From: Bradyrhizobium erythrophlei
GTDB taxonomy: Bacteria; Pseudomonadota; Alphaproteobacteria; Rhizobiales; Xanthobacteraceae
Reading direction: 5' to 3'
Length of the DNA: 64,000 nucleotides
Assembly: GCF_900142985.1 (NCBI RefSeq)
Contig: NZ_LT670849.1
Coordinates: 7,461,118 to 7,525,117 of the forward strand
Shown here: positions 25,323 to 34,213 of the stretch, one piece after another
Layout of the letters: each line of letters begins with the position of its first letter
How positions within the stretch are numbered: position 1 is the first letter of the stretch
Made by a program: the position numbers and the translations under genes
Notes under the pieces: model-generated
Told to the model about the DNA's origin: nothing
The model's input: only the letters and a program-made list of their open reading frames with translations
Databases searched by the model: none

Positions 25323-28300
25323 TCATTGGGAAGGCGCACCGCCTGACGGATATGCATTATTCGATCCGGGCAAAACAGGCACACCACCAGGAACATCGGC
25401 AAGGACGATGTTCACGTTCGACGTGATCATCGTTTGATCCGACCCGATTTGTACAACATTGGTACCGGGTACCAGATCGGTTACCGGGATGGTGACGGCA
25501 AATGTTTTCCAGGTAAATCCGAGCTGATCCGGATAAGGCCAAGGCACTGAATGCGCATGACCATTCACCGTCACGTTGAGCGTAGTGAACGCATAATATT
25601 CGTAGAAATTGAAAAGAACGCGAACGGCTGCTGGCGTTGGATTAGCCGGTAAGTTTAACACGTTCCAGCTTGCGGTTTGGTTAGGACCAGATATCTGGCC
25701 TAGATCAGTTGTGCTCGTAGCCGGATCCGGCCGATTGATGTCCAATGCATCGTAGCTAAAGTCACGATAGGTAAATGGTCCGTCAAAGGCGACATTATCC
25801 CATACAAACGTATGTTGCTTTTGCGAGGGGGGAGCTCCCTTATCGGCGTTGTAATGCACATCTTCGAGCCAGATTAATCCGCGTGTAAGTGTCAGATTTG
25901 CGTTGGTGATAACGGCGATGTGCCTAAGCGTGGACGGCGATGGTGCGACACCGGCGTCGGTGGCATAGACGTCAATCTGACTTTGAGAGATCTTGAGTTC
26001 GACATGATTCATGATTCCTGAATTGTCAGGAGATGAAATCACACAGTCGAGTTGTTGGACCGCCATATTGGTTCGGACGCCACCAATTCCAACGGTATCG
26101 TCCATGACGTAATTACGAACGACCACGGCTGAATCGACCGTCCAACGTGGCTGACTTAAATTATTTCCATTGGGGCAAGATCCGTATTGCCCGGCAACAA
26201 CAGCTGCACCAAACCGAATTCCAAAACCGTTTTGTGGGAGTGCTTGCCATGTACCAAAGTGATTGAACGGCGCAGGTACTGGAAGATCAGACATCCAAAA
26301 CTCAGGCCATACTGCATGGATTCCGTGAGAATCATTGCTGACGTCAAAGGAGACGGTCCCGGTCCTTCCAGCAAAATCAAACGGCTGTTTCGGATACATC
26401 GCTAACGTTGTTACCGTTCCTGCCTCAAACACGCCGGTCGGATTATCATTGCTGGCTTCGCGAAGCTGGCCATTGCAAATTACTACATCGTTAGGAGGCG
26501 TAACCGCAGTCGTCCCACCACAGGTTTGGAGTTGGGTTGACAAAGCCCATCCATTAAGAGTGCCCTGACCAAAATTGGCCTGACCAGCCCGAGATACGCC
26601 CCACACATTTGGATCAAGATCGCCAGTGCGGCTCTGGATTCCGGGATTCTTCTGGTCAAAGGTCTCACAGAAGGCAACTGCACCACCCAACTGCATGCTG
26701 CAATTTCCGCTAACAGGAGTTGGAGATCCGGTCCCAGTCGATCCGGAGCCTGACCCAGACCCAGACCCAGACGCCACCAATACCGACGCCGAGCAACTCG
26801 CGGTGCTGCCGCCATTAGAACCGCCGCAGCTCCATGTCCACGGGCCAGAGCCTGCCACGGACGACGACGTGCCGGCTGAGCAAAGATTGGTTGAAGGTGC
26901 AGACGACGCCTGCGTGGCGTTTGCTGATCCACACACGCCGCTGATCGCCACCGGGGCGGCATTCACTGCCACCGTCGCACTCGCCATTGGCGACGTGCCT
27001 CCGGTCCCGGTGCAGGCCAGCGTGTAAGTCGTCGTGGTCGGCGGCGAAACTGCAAGAGTACCACTGGTTGCTTTCGGTCCTGTCCAACCGCCTCCGGCGT
27101 TGCATGAGCTTGCGTTGGTCGAATTCCAGGTTGCCATTGAGATCTGGCCAGAGGTTATGCCGGTTGGACTCGCCGAAAATGCTACCGTAGGAAGTGGAAC
27201 GTTGCCGCTACCGCCGCTCGGATATGCATTATTTGATCCGGGCAGAACGGGCACTCCCCCCGGGACATTCAAGAGTACGATGCTTACGTTGGACGTCACC
27301 ATAGCTTGATCCGACCCAAGCGTTACAACATTGGTGCCTGGCACAAGATCTGTAGTCGGAATGGTTACGGCAAAGGTCTTCCAGGTGAATCCCTTCGTGT
27401 CGGGGTAAGGCCAAGGCACTGAATGTGCATGACCGTTCACCGCCACGTTGAGCGTTTTGAAGGGGTAGTATTCGTAGAAATTGAAAACCACACGAACAGA
27501 CTCCGCCGTCGGATTGGCCGGAATACTGAGCACATTCCAGCTTGCGGTCTGATTAGGGCCAGAAATCTTGCCCAAGTCCAACGTGTGAGTAGCTGCATCT
27601 GCTTGCTCAACATCCAAGGCATCGTAGCTGAAGTCACGATAGGTGAATGGTCCGTCAAACGCCACATTGTCCCAGACAAACGTGTGTTGTCTCTGCGACG
27701 GTACATTCGGACTAGATTCGGCCGCGTCCGCGTTGAAGTGGACATCTTCAAGCGAGATTAACCCGCGCGTAAGCGCCAGATTAGCGTTGGTGATGACAGC
27801 GATGTGCCTAAGCGTGGACGGCGATGCTGCGACACCGGCATCGGTGGCGTAGACGTCGATCTGGTTTTGAGAGATCTTGAGCTCGATATGATTCATTATT
27901 CCTGAATTGTCGGGCGGTGAAATGACACAATCCAGTTGTTTGACCGCCATATTAGTTCGGACGCCGCCAATTCCGTTCGTATCATCCATAACGTAATTGC
28001 GAACGACCACAGCTGAATCGACTGTCCAGCGCCGCTTATCCAGATTGTTCCCGTTCCCGCACGATCCCCATCCACCAGGTGCAACCGCAGCACCGAAGCG
28101 GATTCCAAAACCGTTTTGTGGAAGAGCTTGCCACGAATCATAGTGGTTAAATGGCGTGGGGACTGGAAGATTACTCATCCAGAACTCGGGCCACGTTGCC
28201 GAAGTGCCGTGTGAATCATTACTAACGTCAAAAGAGACCGTCCCGGTCCTTCCGGAAAAATCAAACGGTTGTTTCGGAAACATTGCCAACGTTGTTACTG

Positions 28301-30635
28301 TGCCAGCCTCGTAAACACCGGTCGGATTGTCATTGCTGGCTTCACGGAGCTGGCCGTTACAAATCATGATGTCGTTGGGCGGCGTGACGGTAGTCGTCCC
28401 ATTACAAGTTTGAAGTTGGGTCGCCGCCCATCCATTGTACTGGCCTCGACCATAATTAACATTGCCGGTAGCACGAGAAACTCCCCAGACATTGGGATCG
28501 AGATCGCCGGTACGACCGCGGCTTCCGGAATTCTTCTTGTCAAAGGTTTCGCAGAAGGCGACCGAACCGCCTAACTGCATGCTGCAGTTCCCGCTGACAG
28601 GAGTTGGCGTTGGATCTGAGGTAGATCCAGATCCGGACCCGGACCCAGACCCCACCAACACCGACGCTGAGCAGCTCGCGCCGGTGCCGCCGTTGGCACC
28701 GCCACAGCTCCAGGTCCACGGGCCCGAGCCTGCCACGGACGACGACGTGCCGGCCGAGCAAAGGTTGGCGGAAGGTGCAGATGATGCTGGTATGCCGTTC
28801 GCCGATCCACACATACCGTTGATCGCCACCGGGGGAGCACCACCGACGGCCACGGTCGTACTGGCGGTTGGCGATGTGCCGCCGGCGCCGCTGCAGGCCA
28901 GCATGTAAGTCGTGGTGGTTTTTGGCGCTACCGCAAGAGTGCCGCTAGGGTCTTTCGGCCCCGACCAGCCGCCAGAGCCGGTGCACGAAGAAGCGTTGGT
29001 CGAAGACCAAGTCGCCATCGATATTTGGCCGGAGCTTATGTTGGTTGGGCTCGCCGAGAATGCCACCGTAGGTGGCGTGGCTGGCGGGGAAGTTACCGTA
29101 CCTGTGGTCCCCAGAAGCAAATCAATGTTGGCGACTACTGGCGGAAAATCCATCGGGGCGTTCAACGGGACCAATTCTAACGTATTCGTCCCTGAAACGA
29201 CGTCCGATGTTGGAACATCAAGCGACCACGACAAAAAGCCCAATGGCGCTCCGGCCACGGCATTTATATCGGCAAGATCCCCTGCCGTAAAATTATAGTT
29301 TCTCCAAGTACCACCATTAAAGCGATACTGAATGCCCCAAGTCGTATCCGGTGTATGAGTGACCGTATTGAAAAATGCGTTCAACGTGAGTGTCGCTGAA
29401 GTGATGCCCGCGATATTAACATTTTGAAACGTCAGAGCATTTATTTTGGTTGTCGGGCTATAGATTCCTATTCCTGTCGTTCCGTTGAGAAGTTGATAAC
29501 CTAGATTTTGCACAGGGCCAGCCACGGGGCCATTGTATGTCGAAGTGGTCGTGTTGTTTGGAATCTCGTAGGCGCTCGGCACGGGAACCACCGGCCCGTC
29601 AAAGCCAATGTTGTCCCAGTGGTAAACCACGTCAGGGCCAACGCCATACTTCACCGTTGCATGATTTCTCGGGTTGAAGTGAACGTAGCCGCGTGTGAAC
29701 GGTAGGTTGATGTTCGCCGTGTACAATAGCTTATAGTTAGGGAAGGTCTTCCCGTTGTCCGTCGAGAAATCGGAACCGTAGACGGCGATGGAATTTTGTG
29801 AGACCTGCACTTCGAAATGGTTCAACGAGCCAAACTGTGTAGCAGCGCAACCATTGACGTGGTCGTACGTTGGAGCGACGATTGTGCCGACGTAATTGTT
29901 GTAAATGAAGGTGTTGAGGGGGGCGACAGAGGTCGGGCATTCTGGAAAAGTACTTAACCGTAGCGTAAGACCATTTCTAGGAACCGGGCCCACTTCGAAA
30001 TTTTGAAATTCCCTGAACGTTGTGGCCGGCGACGGGTCTTGTGTAAGCTCAAGCTCAATGAAGCCTCCAAGATTTTGAGCCACGGCATCAACGTCAAAAT
30101 GAATTGTGCCAGTGCGTCCTGCGAAATCGAATGGCTGACGAACCATATATGAGTTGACGCCGTAATTTTGCATTGCGACAGCCGTCATTAGTTGTGACGA
30201 CCGCGTGCCGCTCGGGTCGCAAATCAATGTGTCATTCGGCGGGAAAACGGACGTTTGCGTAATTCCAGCGCGACATTGTGGGATTGGGGCAACCGGAACA
30301 GGATTGGCGGTGCCGTATCCAGATGAACCAATTTCCCCCGATAAGCGAGCCGTCGACCATTTTTTAGGGTCCAGGTCGCCGCCGCGGCCGCCGACGGCGG
30401 CTGGCCCCTCGTCGAATGTCTCACAGAACGCGGCTGCGCTTAGACTGCAATTTGCAGATGGAGTGAAAGTTGTCGGCGCGCTTTGAGCATACGCTAACGA
30501 GGCCATCACCAACGATTGGAGTCCGATGGCGAAGGCAAAGGCCCGAGCGAGTCCATGTCGAGCGCGAATAAGCGAATAGTTTAGGTAAGCCAATGATCTG
30601 CTCCGAAATATTTTTCCAATCTTAGATTCGATCAA
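25323..30635 (-). CDS. Giant secreted modular protein with three lectin/hydrolase-like modules
   Basis: 1770 residues. The likely start is TTG with AGGGG 6-7 bases upstream, giving a long-n-region signal peptide ending MASLAYAQS. Module A (about 60-515), module B (about 680-1140) and module C (about 1308-1770) each begin NCS....FCETFD and continue DLDPxxW, PFDFxGRTGTxxFDV, and DNxxFDGP. This reads like a beta-sandwich of the concanavalin/LamG or GH16-like kind, followed by a second beta domain in B and C (WNVLxxPANPT, FNFYEYYxFxTLNV, TDLVPGTNVV). Linkers contain Ig-like domains (VAFSASPTxISSGQISMATW), a Cys-rich SxSxAGSGPWTWSCGG domain and Gly-Ser repeats. It lies directly after gspG on the same strand, which suggests type II secretion cargo. 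I see no certain catalytic residues. Confidence 0.85.
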   Translation of the reverse strand: MIESKIGKIFRSRSLAYLNYSLIRARHGLARAFAFAIGLQSLVMASLAYAQSAPTTFTPSANCSLSAAAFCETFDEGPAAVGGRGGDLDPKKWSTARLSGEIGSSGYGTANPVPVAPIPQCRAGITQTSVFPPNDTLICDPSGTRSSQLMTAVAMQNYGVNSYMVRQPFDFAGRTGTIHFDVDAVAQNLGGFIELELTQDPSPATTFREFQNFEVGPVPRNGLTLRLSTFPECPTSVAPLNTFIYNNYVGTIVAPTYDHVNGCAATQFGSLNHFEVQVSQNSIAVYGSDFSTDNGKTFPNYKLLYTANINLPFTRGYVHFNPRNHATVKYGVGPDVVYHWDNIGFDGPVVPVPSAYEIPNNTTTSTYNGPVAGPVQNLGYQLLNGTTGIGIYSPTTKINALTFQNVNIAGITSATLTLNAFFNTVTHTPDTTWGIQYRFNGGTWRNYNFTAGDLADINAVAGAPLGFLSWSLDVPTSDVVSGTNTLELVPLNAPMDFPPVVANIDLLLGTTGTVTSPPATPPTVAFSASPTNISSGQISMATWSSTNASSCTGSGGWSGPKDPSGTLAVAPKTTTTYMLACSGAGGTSPTASTTVAVGGAPPVAINGMCGSANGIPASSAPSANLCSAGTSSSVAGSGPWTWSCGGANGGTGASCSASVLVGSGSGSGSGSTSDPTPTPVSGNCSMQLGGSVAFCETFDKKNSGSRGRTGDLDPNVWGVSRATGNVNYGRGQYNGWAATQLQTCNGTTTVTPPNDIMICNGQLREASNDNPTGVYEAGTVTTLAMFPKQPFDFSGRTGTVSFDVSNDSHGTSATWPEFWMSNLPVPTPFNHYDSWQALPQNGFGIRFGAAVAPGGWGSCGNGNNLDKRRWTVDSAVVVRNYVMDDTNGIGGVRTNMAVKQLDCVISPPDNSGIMNHIELKISQNQIDVYATDAGVAASPSTLRHIAVITNANLALTRGLISLEDVHFNADAAESSPNVPSQRQHTFVWDNVAFDGPFTYRDFSYDALDVEQADAATHTLDLGKISGPNQTASWNVLSIPANPTAESVRVVFNFYEYYPFKTLNVAVNGHAHSVPWPYPDTKGFTWKTFAVTIPTTDLVPGTNVVTLGSDQAMVTSNVSIVLLNVPGGVPVLPGSNNAYPSGGSGNVPLPTVAFSASPTGITSGQISMATWNSTNASSCNAGGGWTGPKATSGTLAVSPPTTTTYTLACTGTGGTSPMASATVAVNAAPVAISGVCGSANATQASSAPSTNLCSAGTSSSVAGSGPWTWSCGGSNGGSTASCSASVLVASGSGSGSGSGSTGTGSPTPVSGNCSMQLGGAVAFCETFDQKNPGIQSRTGDLDPNVWGVSRAGQANFGQGTLNGWALSTQLQTCGGTTAVTPPNDVVICNGQLREASNDNPTGVFEAGTVTTLAMYPKQPFDFAGRTGTVSFDVSNDSHGIHAVWPEFWMSDLPVPAPFNHFGTWQALPQNGFGIRFGAAVVAGQYGSCPNGNNLSQPRWTVDSAVVVRNYVMDDTVGIGGVRTNMAVQQLDCVISSPDNSGIMNHVELKISQSQIDVYATDAGVAPSPSTLRHIAVITNANLTLTRGLIWLEDVHYNADKGAPPSQKQHTFVWDNVAFDGPFTYRDFSYDALDINRPDPATSTTDLGQISGPNQTASWNVLNLPANPTPAAVRVLFNFYEYYAFTTLNVTVNGHAHSVPWPYPDQLGFTWKTFAVTIPVTDLVPGTNVVQIGSDQTMITSNVNIVLADVPGGVPVLPGSNNAYPSGGAPSQ
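26730..26775. repeat. Gly-Ser linker microrepeat before module C
   Basis: A run of CCAGAC/CCGGAG-like hexamers inside the giant gene encodes alternating Gly and Ser on the minus strand. A second tract with the same role lies at about 28620-28660 before module B. Their repetitive nature makes length variation by slippage likely. Confidence 0.6.
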
Positions 30636-30644
30636 ACAACACCC

Positions 30645-31217
30645 CTAGTGGGCGGCGGCTGCTAATGTTTCACCGTTGCCGATGTCGGCTGCGGTGCCAG
30701 TCCCGCCCTCCTGGCCATCCGACCCTAATGATATGATTTGATAAGGGCGCTTCTCGCCAGGAACTCGGTAAAGGTAGACATGCCCCCATGGGTCGACCGG
30801 CACGGATGCATTCTTTAGATAAGGTCCGTTCCAAACCGAAACGCCTGCAGGTCGCTGCACCAAAGCGGTAAGTCCTTCGCTCGCGGACGGATAGCGGCCG
30901 GCATCAAGATAAAACAGATCAAGTGCGCTGCCGAAGCTCTCGATCTGCAGCTTCGCGGCCTTGACCTTGGCATCTCCGAGATAGCTGAGAACTCGGGGCC
31001 CGACTAAGCCCATCACCAGACCGATGATCGTGATCACCACCAGCATCTCCACCAAAGTGAACCCGCCCTCACCATGGCCTCGCATCGCTTGCTGTCTACG
31101 CCCAGCGCTGCCGACATAGGGCCGCGACCTACGGGATCGCCGTCTAAATGCGCCAAACTTCGACGAAACTATACCCATCAGGTTGAGAGATGCCCTGGTT
31201 ATGACATGCCGCGACAT
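30645..31217 (-). CDS. gspG: Type II secretion major pseudopilin GspG
   Basis: A 190-residue protein with the prepilin signature G-FTLVEMLVVITIIGLVMGLVGPRVL, cleaved after Gly and N-methylated by the prepilin peptidase. It is followed by DAKVKAAKLQIESFGSALDLFYLDAGRYPSASEGLTALV and WNGPYLKNASVPVDPWGHVY, the calcium-binding-loop region of GspG. The start MSRHVITRAS has GGAGAG 7 bases upstream; it gives an unusually long, Arg-rich leader of about 50 residues, and a start at 31085 (MRGHGEGG) would give a normal short one. GspG forms the pseudopilus that pushes cargo through the secretin. It lies between gspE and the giant secreted protein gene. Confidence 0.93.
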   Translation of the reverse strand: MSRHVITRASLNLMGIVSSKFGAFRRRSRRSRPYVGSAGRRQQAMRGHGEGGFTLVEMLVVITIIGLVMGLVGPRVLSYLGDAKVKAAKLQIESFGSALDLFYLDAGRYPSASEGLTALVQRPAGVSVWNGPYLKNASVPVDPWGHVYLYRVPGEKRPYQIISLGSDGQEGGTGTAADIGNGETLAAAAH

Positions 31218-31283
31218 TTTCTTACTCTCCATCTCTTGATGTCGATCTGCCATCGACAACTCTTGCCAAGGTTACACAAACGG

Positions 31284-33038
31284 CTACCGAACCGAGGTCA
31301 CCCTGAGCACTTCCGATACTGTCGTAGTTCCAGCCCGGCATTTCACGACGGCATCGTCGATCATCGTGGTCATACCGGCATGGATAGCGGCTCTGTCGAT
31401 TGCCAACGAATCCGCGCTGGCGCCGACGAAGGGCCTGACTTCTTCAGTCAATTCAAGCAATTCAAAGACTCCGGCGCGCCCGCGATAACCAATTCCATTG
31501 CAGCGCTCGCAACCGACCGCTTGATAGACGGTTTCACCAGTTGCAAAACCCAGAACGCGATAACGGGGATCGGCCGCAAGATCGCCCCCGGTGAGTGCGT
31601 GCTTGCGTTTGCAGCCGTCGCAGAGCACCCGAACCAGCCGCTGCGCGATGACGGCCCGCAACGTCGATTGCAGGAGAAAACCCTCAACGCCGAGATCAAG
31701 AAGACGCGGCACGGCGGCGGCGGCGGTTTCGGTGTGCAGCGTCGTCAGCACGAGGTGCCCCGTCAGCGCCGCATGCACCGCGATATTCGCCGTTTCGGCG
31801 TCCCGGATTTCGCCGACCATTATGACGTCGGGGTCCTGACGAACGAAAGCTCGCATCGCCGCGGCGAAGGTCAAACCGATTGCCGGCTTGACCTGCGACT
31901 GGTTGATGCCGGGTATTTCGTATTCGACTGGATCTTCAATTGTCAGAATCTTACGTGTTGGCTCGTTCAGGATCCCCAGCATCGTCGCCAAGGTTGTCGT
32001 CTTGCCGCTTCCGGTTGGTCCGGTGATAATGATCAAGCCGTGCGGCAGAGCCAAAAGACGACGAAGGGAAGATTGATCTCGACTGCCTAGACCGACCTTG
32101 CTTAGCTCGAGTAAGCCACGATCTCGCGGCAGCAAGCGGATCACCGCGCTTTCGCCGTGCTGCGTCGGCATTGTAGCAACACGAATATCGATTTCGGATC
32201 GTCCTATCCGCGCGCGTGCCGCGCCGTCCTGCGGCAGCCGGCGTTCCGCAATATTGAGGCTGGCAAGAATCTTGATACGCGAGATGACGGCCTGCGGCGG
32301 CGCGTTGGTTGGCACCGGCACTGCGCGGAGCATCCCGTCGACCCGCATCCGCACGGCGAGTCCGGTCCGAAAAGGCTCGATGTGAATATCGCTTGCCCGC
32401 AATTCTACGGCGCGCTCGAGCAAATCGTTGACGGCCCGTACAACCGGCGCCCCGCTCGCCAGATCTCGCAGACTATCAATATCGTCGTCGCGAGACCGAT
32501 GCTTCGGTTCATCGACGTCCACAGTGTTGGGACTATGCTCGTCGACCTGCTTTTCCAGAACCGTCGAAATGTCATCGAACGACGCTATGGCGACCTCTAC
32601 TGCACCGTTGCAAACAATCTCGACAGCACGGATCGACGCGGCATCGGTCGGATCTGATACCGCCAAACCAAAGCGATCCTGGTCCGCCCGGAACGGAAAC
32701 ACAGAGGACTCGCGTAAGAAGCGTGCGGAGAAAAGCTCGGCCGCACTCGTCGCATTCATCAAATCCTGAAGATTCAATCGTCGCATACCCCAGAAGCGAG
32801 CCGCTTCATCCGCGAATTTACCGGCGGGCAGGTCAGACTTCTCCCACAACAGCCGCAACTGATTTCCAGACACCCCATCAACGGAATCTTGAAGTCGCAC
32901 TCGTGTTGCAGCCACGTCGGACAACTGATCCAGCAGATACCGACGGAAATGCTCGACCGAACGCAACGGCACGACAGCTCCTGCCGCCGACGTTTGGCCA
33001 CTTGGCATTGGCTTCGACCTGTTTCCGGCGAATTCCAT
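31284..33038 (-). CDS. gspE: Type II secretion ATPase GspE
   Basis: A 584-residue protein. After an N-terminal N1E-like domain, the secretion ATPase core contains ASDIHIEPF, the Walker A GPTGSGKTTT at about residues 339-348, the Asp box ILTIEDPVEYEIPGINQSQV, the Walker B segment FVRQDPDVIMVGEIRDAETA, and the His box LTTLHTETA. The tetracysteine zinc motif is CDGC near 472 and CERC near 510. It is the hexameric cytoplasmic motor that drives pseudopilus assembly through GspL and GspF. Its ATG overlaps by one base the stop of a small upstream frame (TGATG). Confidence 0.96.
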   Translation of the reverse strand: MEFAGNRSKPMPSGQTSAAGAVVPLRSVEHFRRYLLDQLSDVAATRVRLQDSVDGVSGNQLRLLWEKSDLPAGKFADEAARFWGMRRLNLQDLMNATSAAELFSARFLRESSVFPFRADQDRFGLAVSDPTDAASIRAVEIVCNGAVEVAIASFDDISTVLEKQVDEHSPNTVDVDEPKHRSRDDDIDSLRDLASGAPVVRAVNDLLERAVELRASDIHIEPFRTGLAVRMRVDGMLRAVPVPTNAPPQAVISRIKILASLNIAERRLPQDGAARARIGRSEIDIRVATMPTQHGESAVIRLLPRDRGLLELSKVGLGSRDQSSLRRLLALPHGLIIITGPTGSGKTTTLATMLGILNEPTRKILTIEDPVEYEIPGINQSQVKPAIGLTFAAAMRAFVRQDPDVIMVGEIRDAETANIAVHAALTGHLVLTTLHTETAAAAVPRLLDLGVEGFLLQSTLRAVIAQRLVRVLCDGCKRKHALTGGDLAADPRYRVLGFATGETVYQAVGCERCNGIGYRGRAGVFELLELTEEVRPFVGASADSLAIDRAAIHAGMTTMIDDAVVKCRAGTTTVSEVLRVTSVR

Positions 33039-33340
33039 CAGAATGTCATCTCTCGAAATGACCTGGACCGGCGCAGATAGCGACCTTTACCTACCGCGAA
33101 ATGCGGCTTGAGTTTCCACTGTCGCACCGCATCTCTGGTCCCGGGAAACCCGAAGTCATTCGCTACACCGTCAATTGAAGGCGCGACTCCACCGAAACCA
33201 ACCAAGAGAGGTAGCCGTACTTCAACATCCAATTTCTGGGAGGTGATTATGTTGTCGCATGCCAACAGAGCACGTGCCCGCAAAACCGGCGCGACAGTCA
33301 GCCTATTGCCCATGTTTGCTTGCGCGAATTCTCTAGCCAC
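33038..33340 (-). CDS. Possible small protein translationally coupled to gspE
   Basis: A 100-residue frame whose TGA overlaps the gspE ATG by one base, an arrangement common in this operon. The product (GNRLTVAPVLRARALLACDNIITSQKL, then LLVGFGGVAPSIDGVANDFG) is basic at the C-terminus and matches no type II secretion subunit I know. A plus-strand small frame with a perfect ribosome site overlaps it, and at most one is likely to be real. Confidence 0.25.
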   Translation of the reverse strand: MAREFAQANMGNRLTVAPVLRARALLACDNIITSQKLDVEVRLPLLVGFGGVAPSIDGVANDFGFPGTRDAVRQWKLKPHFAVGKGRYLRRSRSFREMTF

Positions 33341-33377
33341 TATTTCCTCGTTCCATGACGCCGCCTTGCACCGTTAG
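33249..33377 (+). CDS. Possible 42-residue protein with a perfect ribosome site
   Basis: The ATG at 33249 is preceded by GGGAGGTGAT, an unusually complete anti-16S match, with 2-4 bases before the start. The product MLSHANRARARKTGATVSLLPM, then FACANSLATISSFHDAALHR, has a basic start and a weak hydrophobic centre. I recognise no family. It is antisense to the small frame before gspE. Confidence 0.3.
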   Translation: MLSHANRARARKTGATVSLLPMFACANSLATISSFHDAALHR

Positions 33378-33614
33378 ATGCAGAAGAAATCTCTTTCGAC
33401 AATTGTTCGGTCGCTTATATTCGAGACTGTGAAAGTTTTACGTGATCCCCCGCAATGCTCGACTCTTCGGTTTACAACTTCAGGCAGCGATGTCCCGTCG
33501 CATTGATAACGTCCCAACGATCGACACCGCATGCTTTTCAGAGCGTCGTCTAACCGCCATTCCGAGCTGCAACGAACCAAAACGAGTACTTTAGATGAGA
33601 CCGAACGGCGGTGA
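33378..33614. other. Gap inside the type II secretion locus
   Basis: With the uncertain frames just upstream this makes about 575 bases between gspE and the prepilin peptidase gene, the largest interruption in the locus. It probably separates two transcription units and may hold a promoter for gspE-gspG. No gene is supported here. Confidence 0.35.
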
Positions 33615-34208
33615 TCATCCGGTCGGCAGGTTAGTTACATAGAACGCAAACCATAAGGCGGGACACAAAAAGGTGCCAAACGGCATCTTTGTTGTTCGCT
33701 CTATTCGCCTGCCGCGCAGATGTCCCCACAAGATCGTCAGCAGCGCCCCGCCCGTTGCTAACCCAAAACACAACGGAATAACCTCGAAGGGAAGCCACGC
33801 GCCAACTGCTGCCGCTAGCTTTACATCGCCCAACCCAAGTCCCTCGCGATGCCTGACGCCCTCGTAACACCAACGCAGCAGCGCCAGAAAGCCAGCAACG
33901 CACACGGCACGCAGAACCGCGTCAGAGGCCGCAGACCAGGGGCTCAATTCCTCCAGAAACCACGCTGAACTGATGCCGCCAAGGGTCGCGCCCCAGGTAA
34001 TCACATTCGGCAACAGGAAGGTCCGAGCATCTACGTCCGCACCGGCCAACATCATCACGCCCAACGCGATTGACGCCACAGCGATCGGACCGGGAAGCGT
34101 TACAAGCGATACGAACCCAAGGGCTAATCCGCCGCCAACCAGGATCACCATATTCGGTTGTAGGTTCGCAGCCGACTCAACTCGATGTGTTGTATCAATA
34201 CTCGTCAT
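33615..34208 (-). CDS. gspO: Prepilin peptidase (A24 aspartyl protease, methylase domain absent)
   Basis: A 197-residue polytopic membrane protein with the two catalytic Asp motifs of the A24 family: GADVDARTFLLPN near residue 60 and GLGLGDVKLAAAVGAWL near 130. It lacks the N-terminal Cys-rich methyltransferase domain of classical GspO/PilD, as in many short alphaproteobacterial enzymes. It would cleave the leader of pseudopilins GspG-K. The ATG lies 5 bases after the gspD stop; an in-frame TTG start 9 bases earlier would overlap gspD. Coupling to gspD is therefore likely. Confidence 0.9.
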   Translation of the reverse strand: MTSIDTTHRVESAANLQPNMVILVGGGLALGFVSLVTLPGPIAVASIALGVMMLAGADVDARTFLLPNVITWGATLGGISSAWFLEELSPWSAASDAVLRAVCVAGFLALLRWCYEGVRHREGLGLGDVKLAAAVGAWLPFEVIPLCFGLATGGALLTILWGHLRGRRIERTTKMPFGTFLCPALWFAFYVTNLPTG

Positions 34209-34213
34209 TGATA

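Noticed and set aside
26626..28908. Plus-strand frames opposite the Gly-Ser linkers of the giant gene
   Set aside because: Low-complexity Asp/Pro repeats produced by the complementary strand of Gly-Ser codons.
31074..32090. 338-residue plus-strand frame opposite gspE
   Set aside because: It is antisense to a clear GspE with all catalytic motifs.
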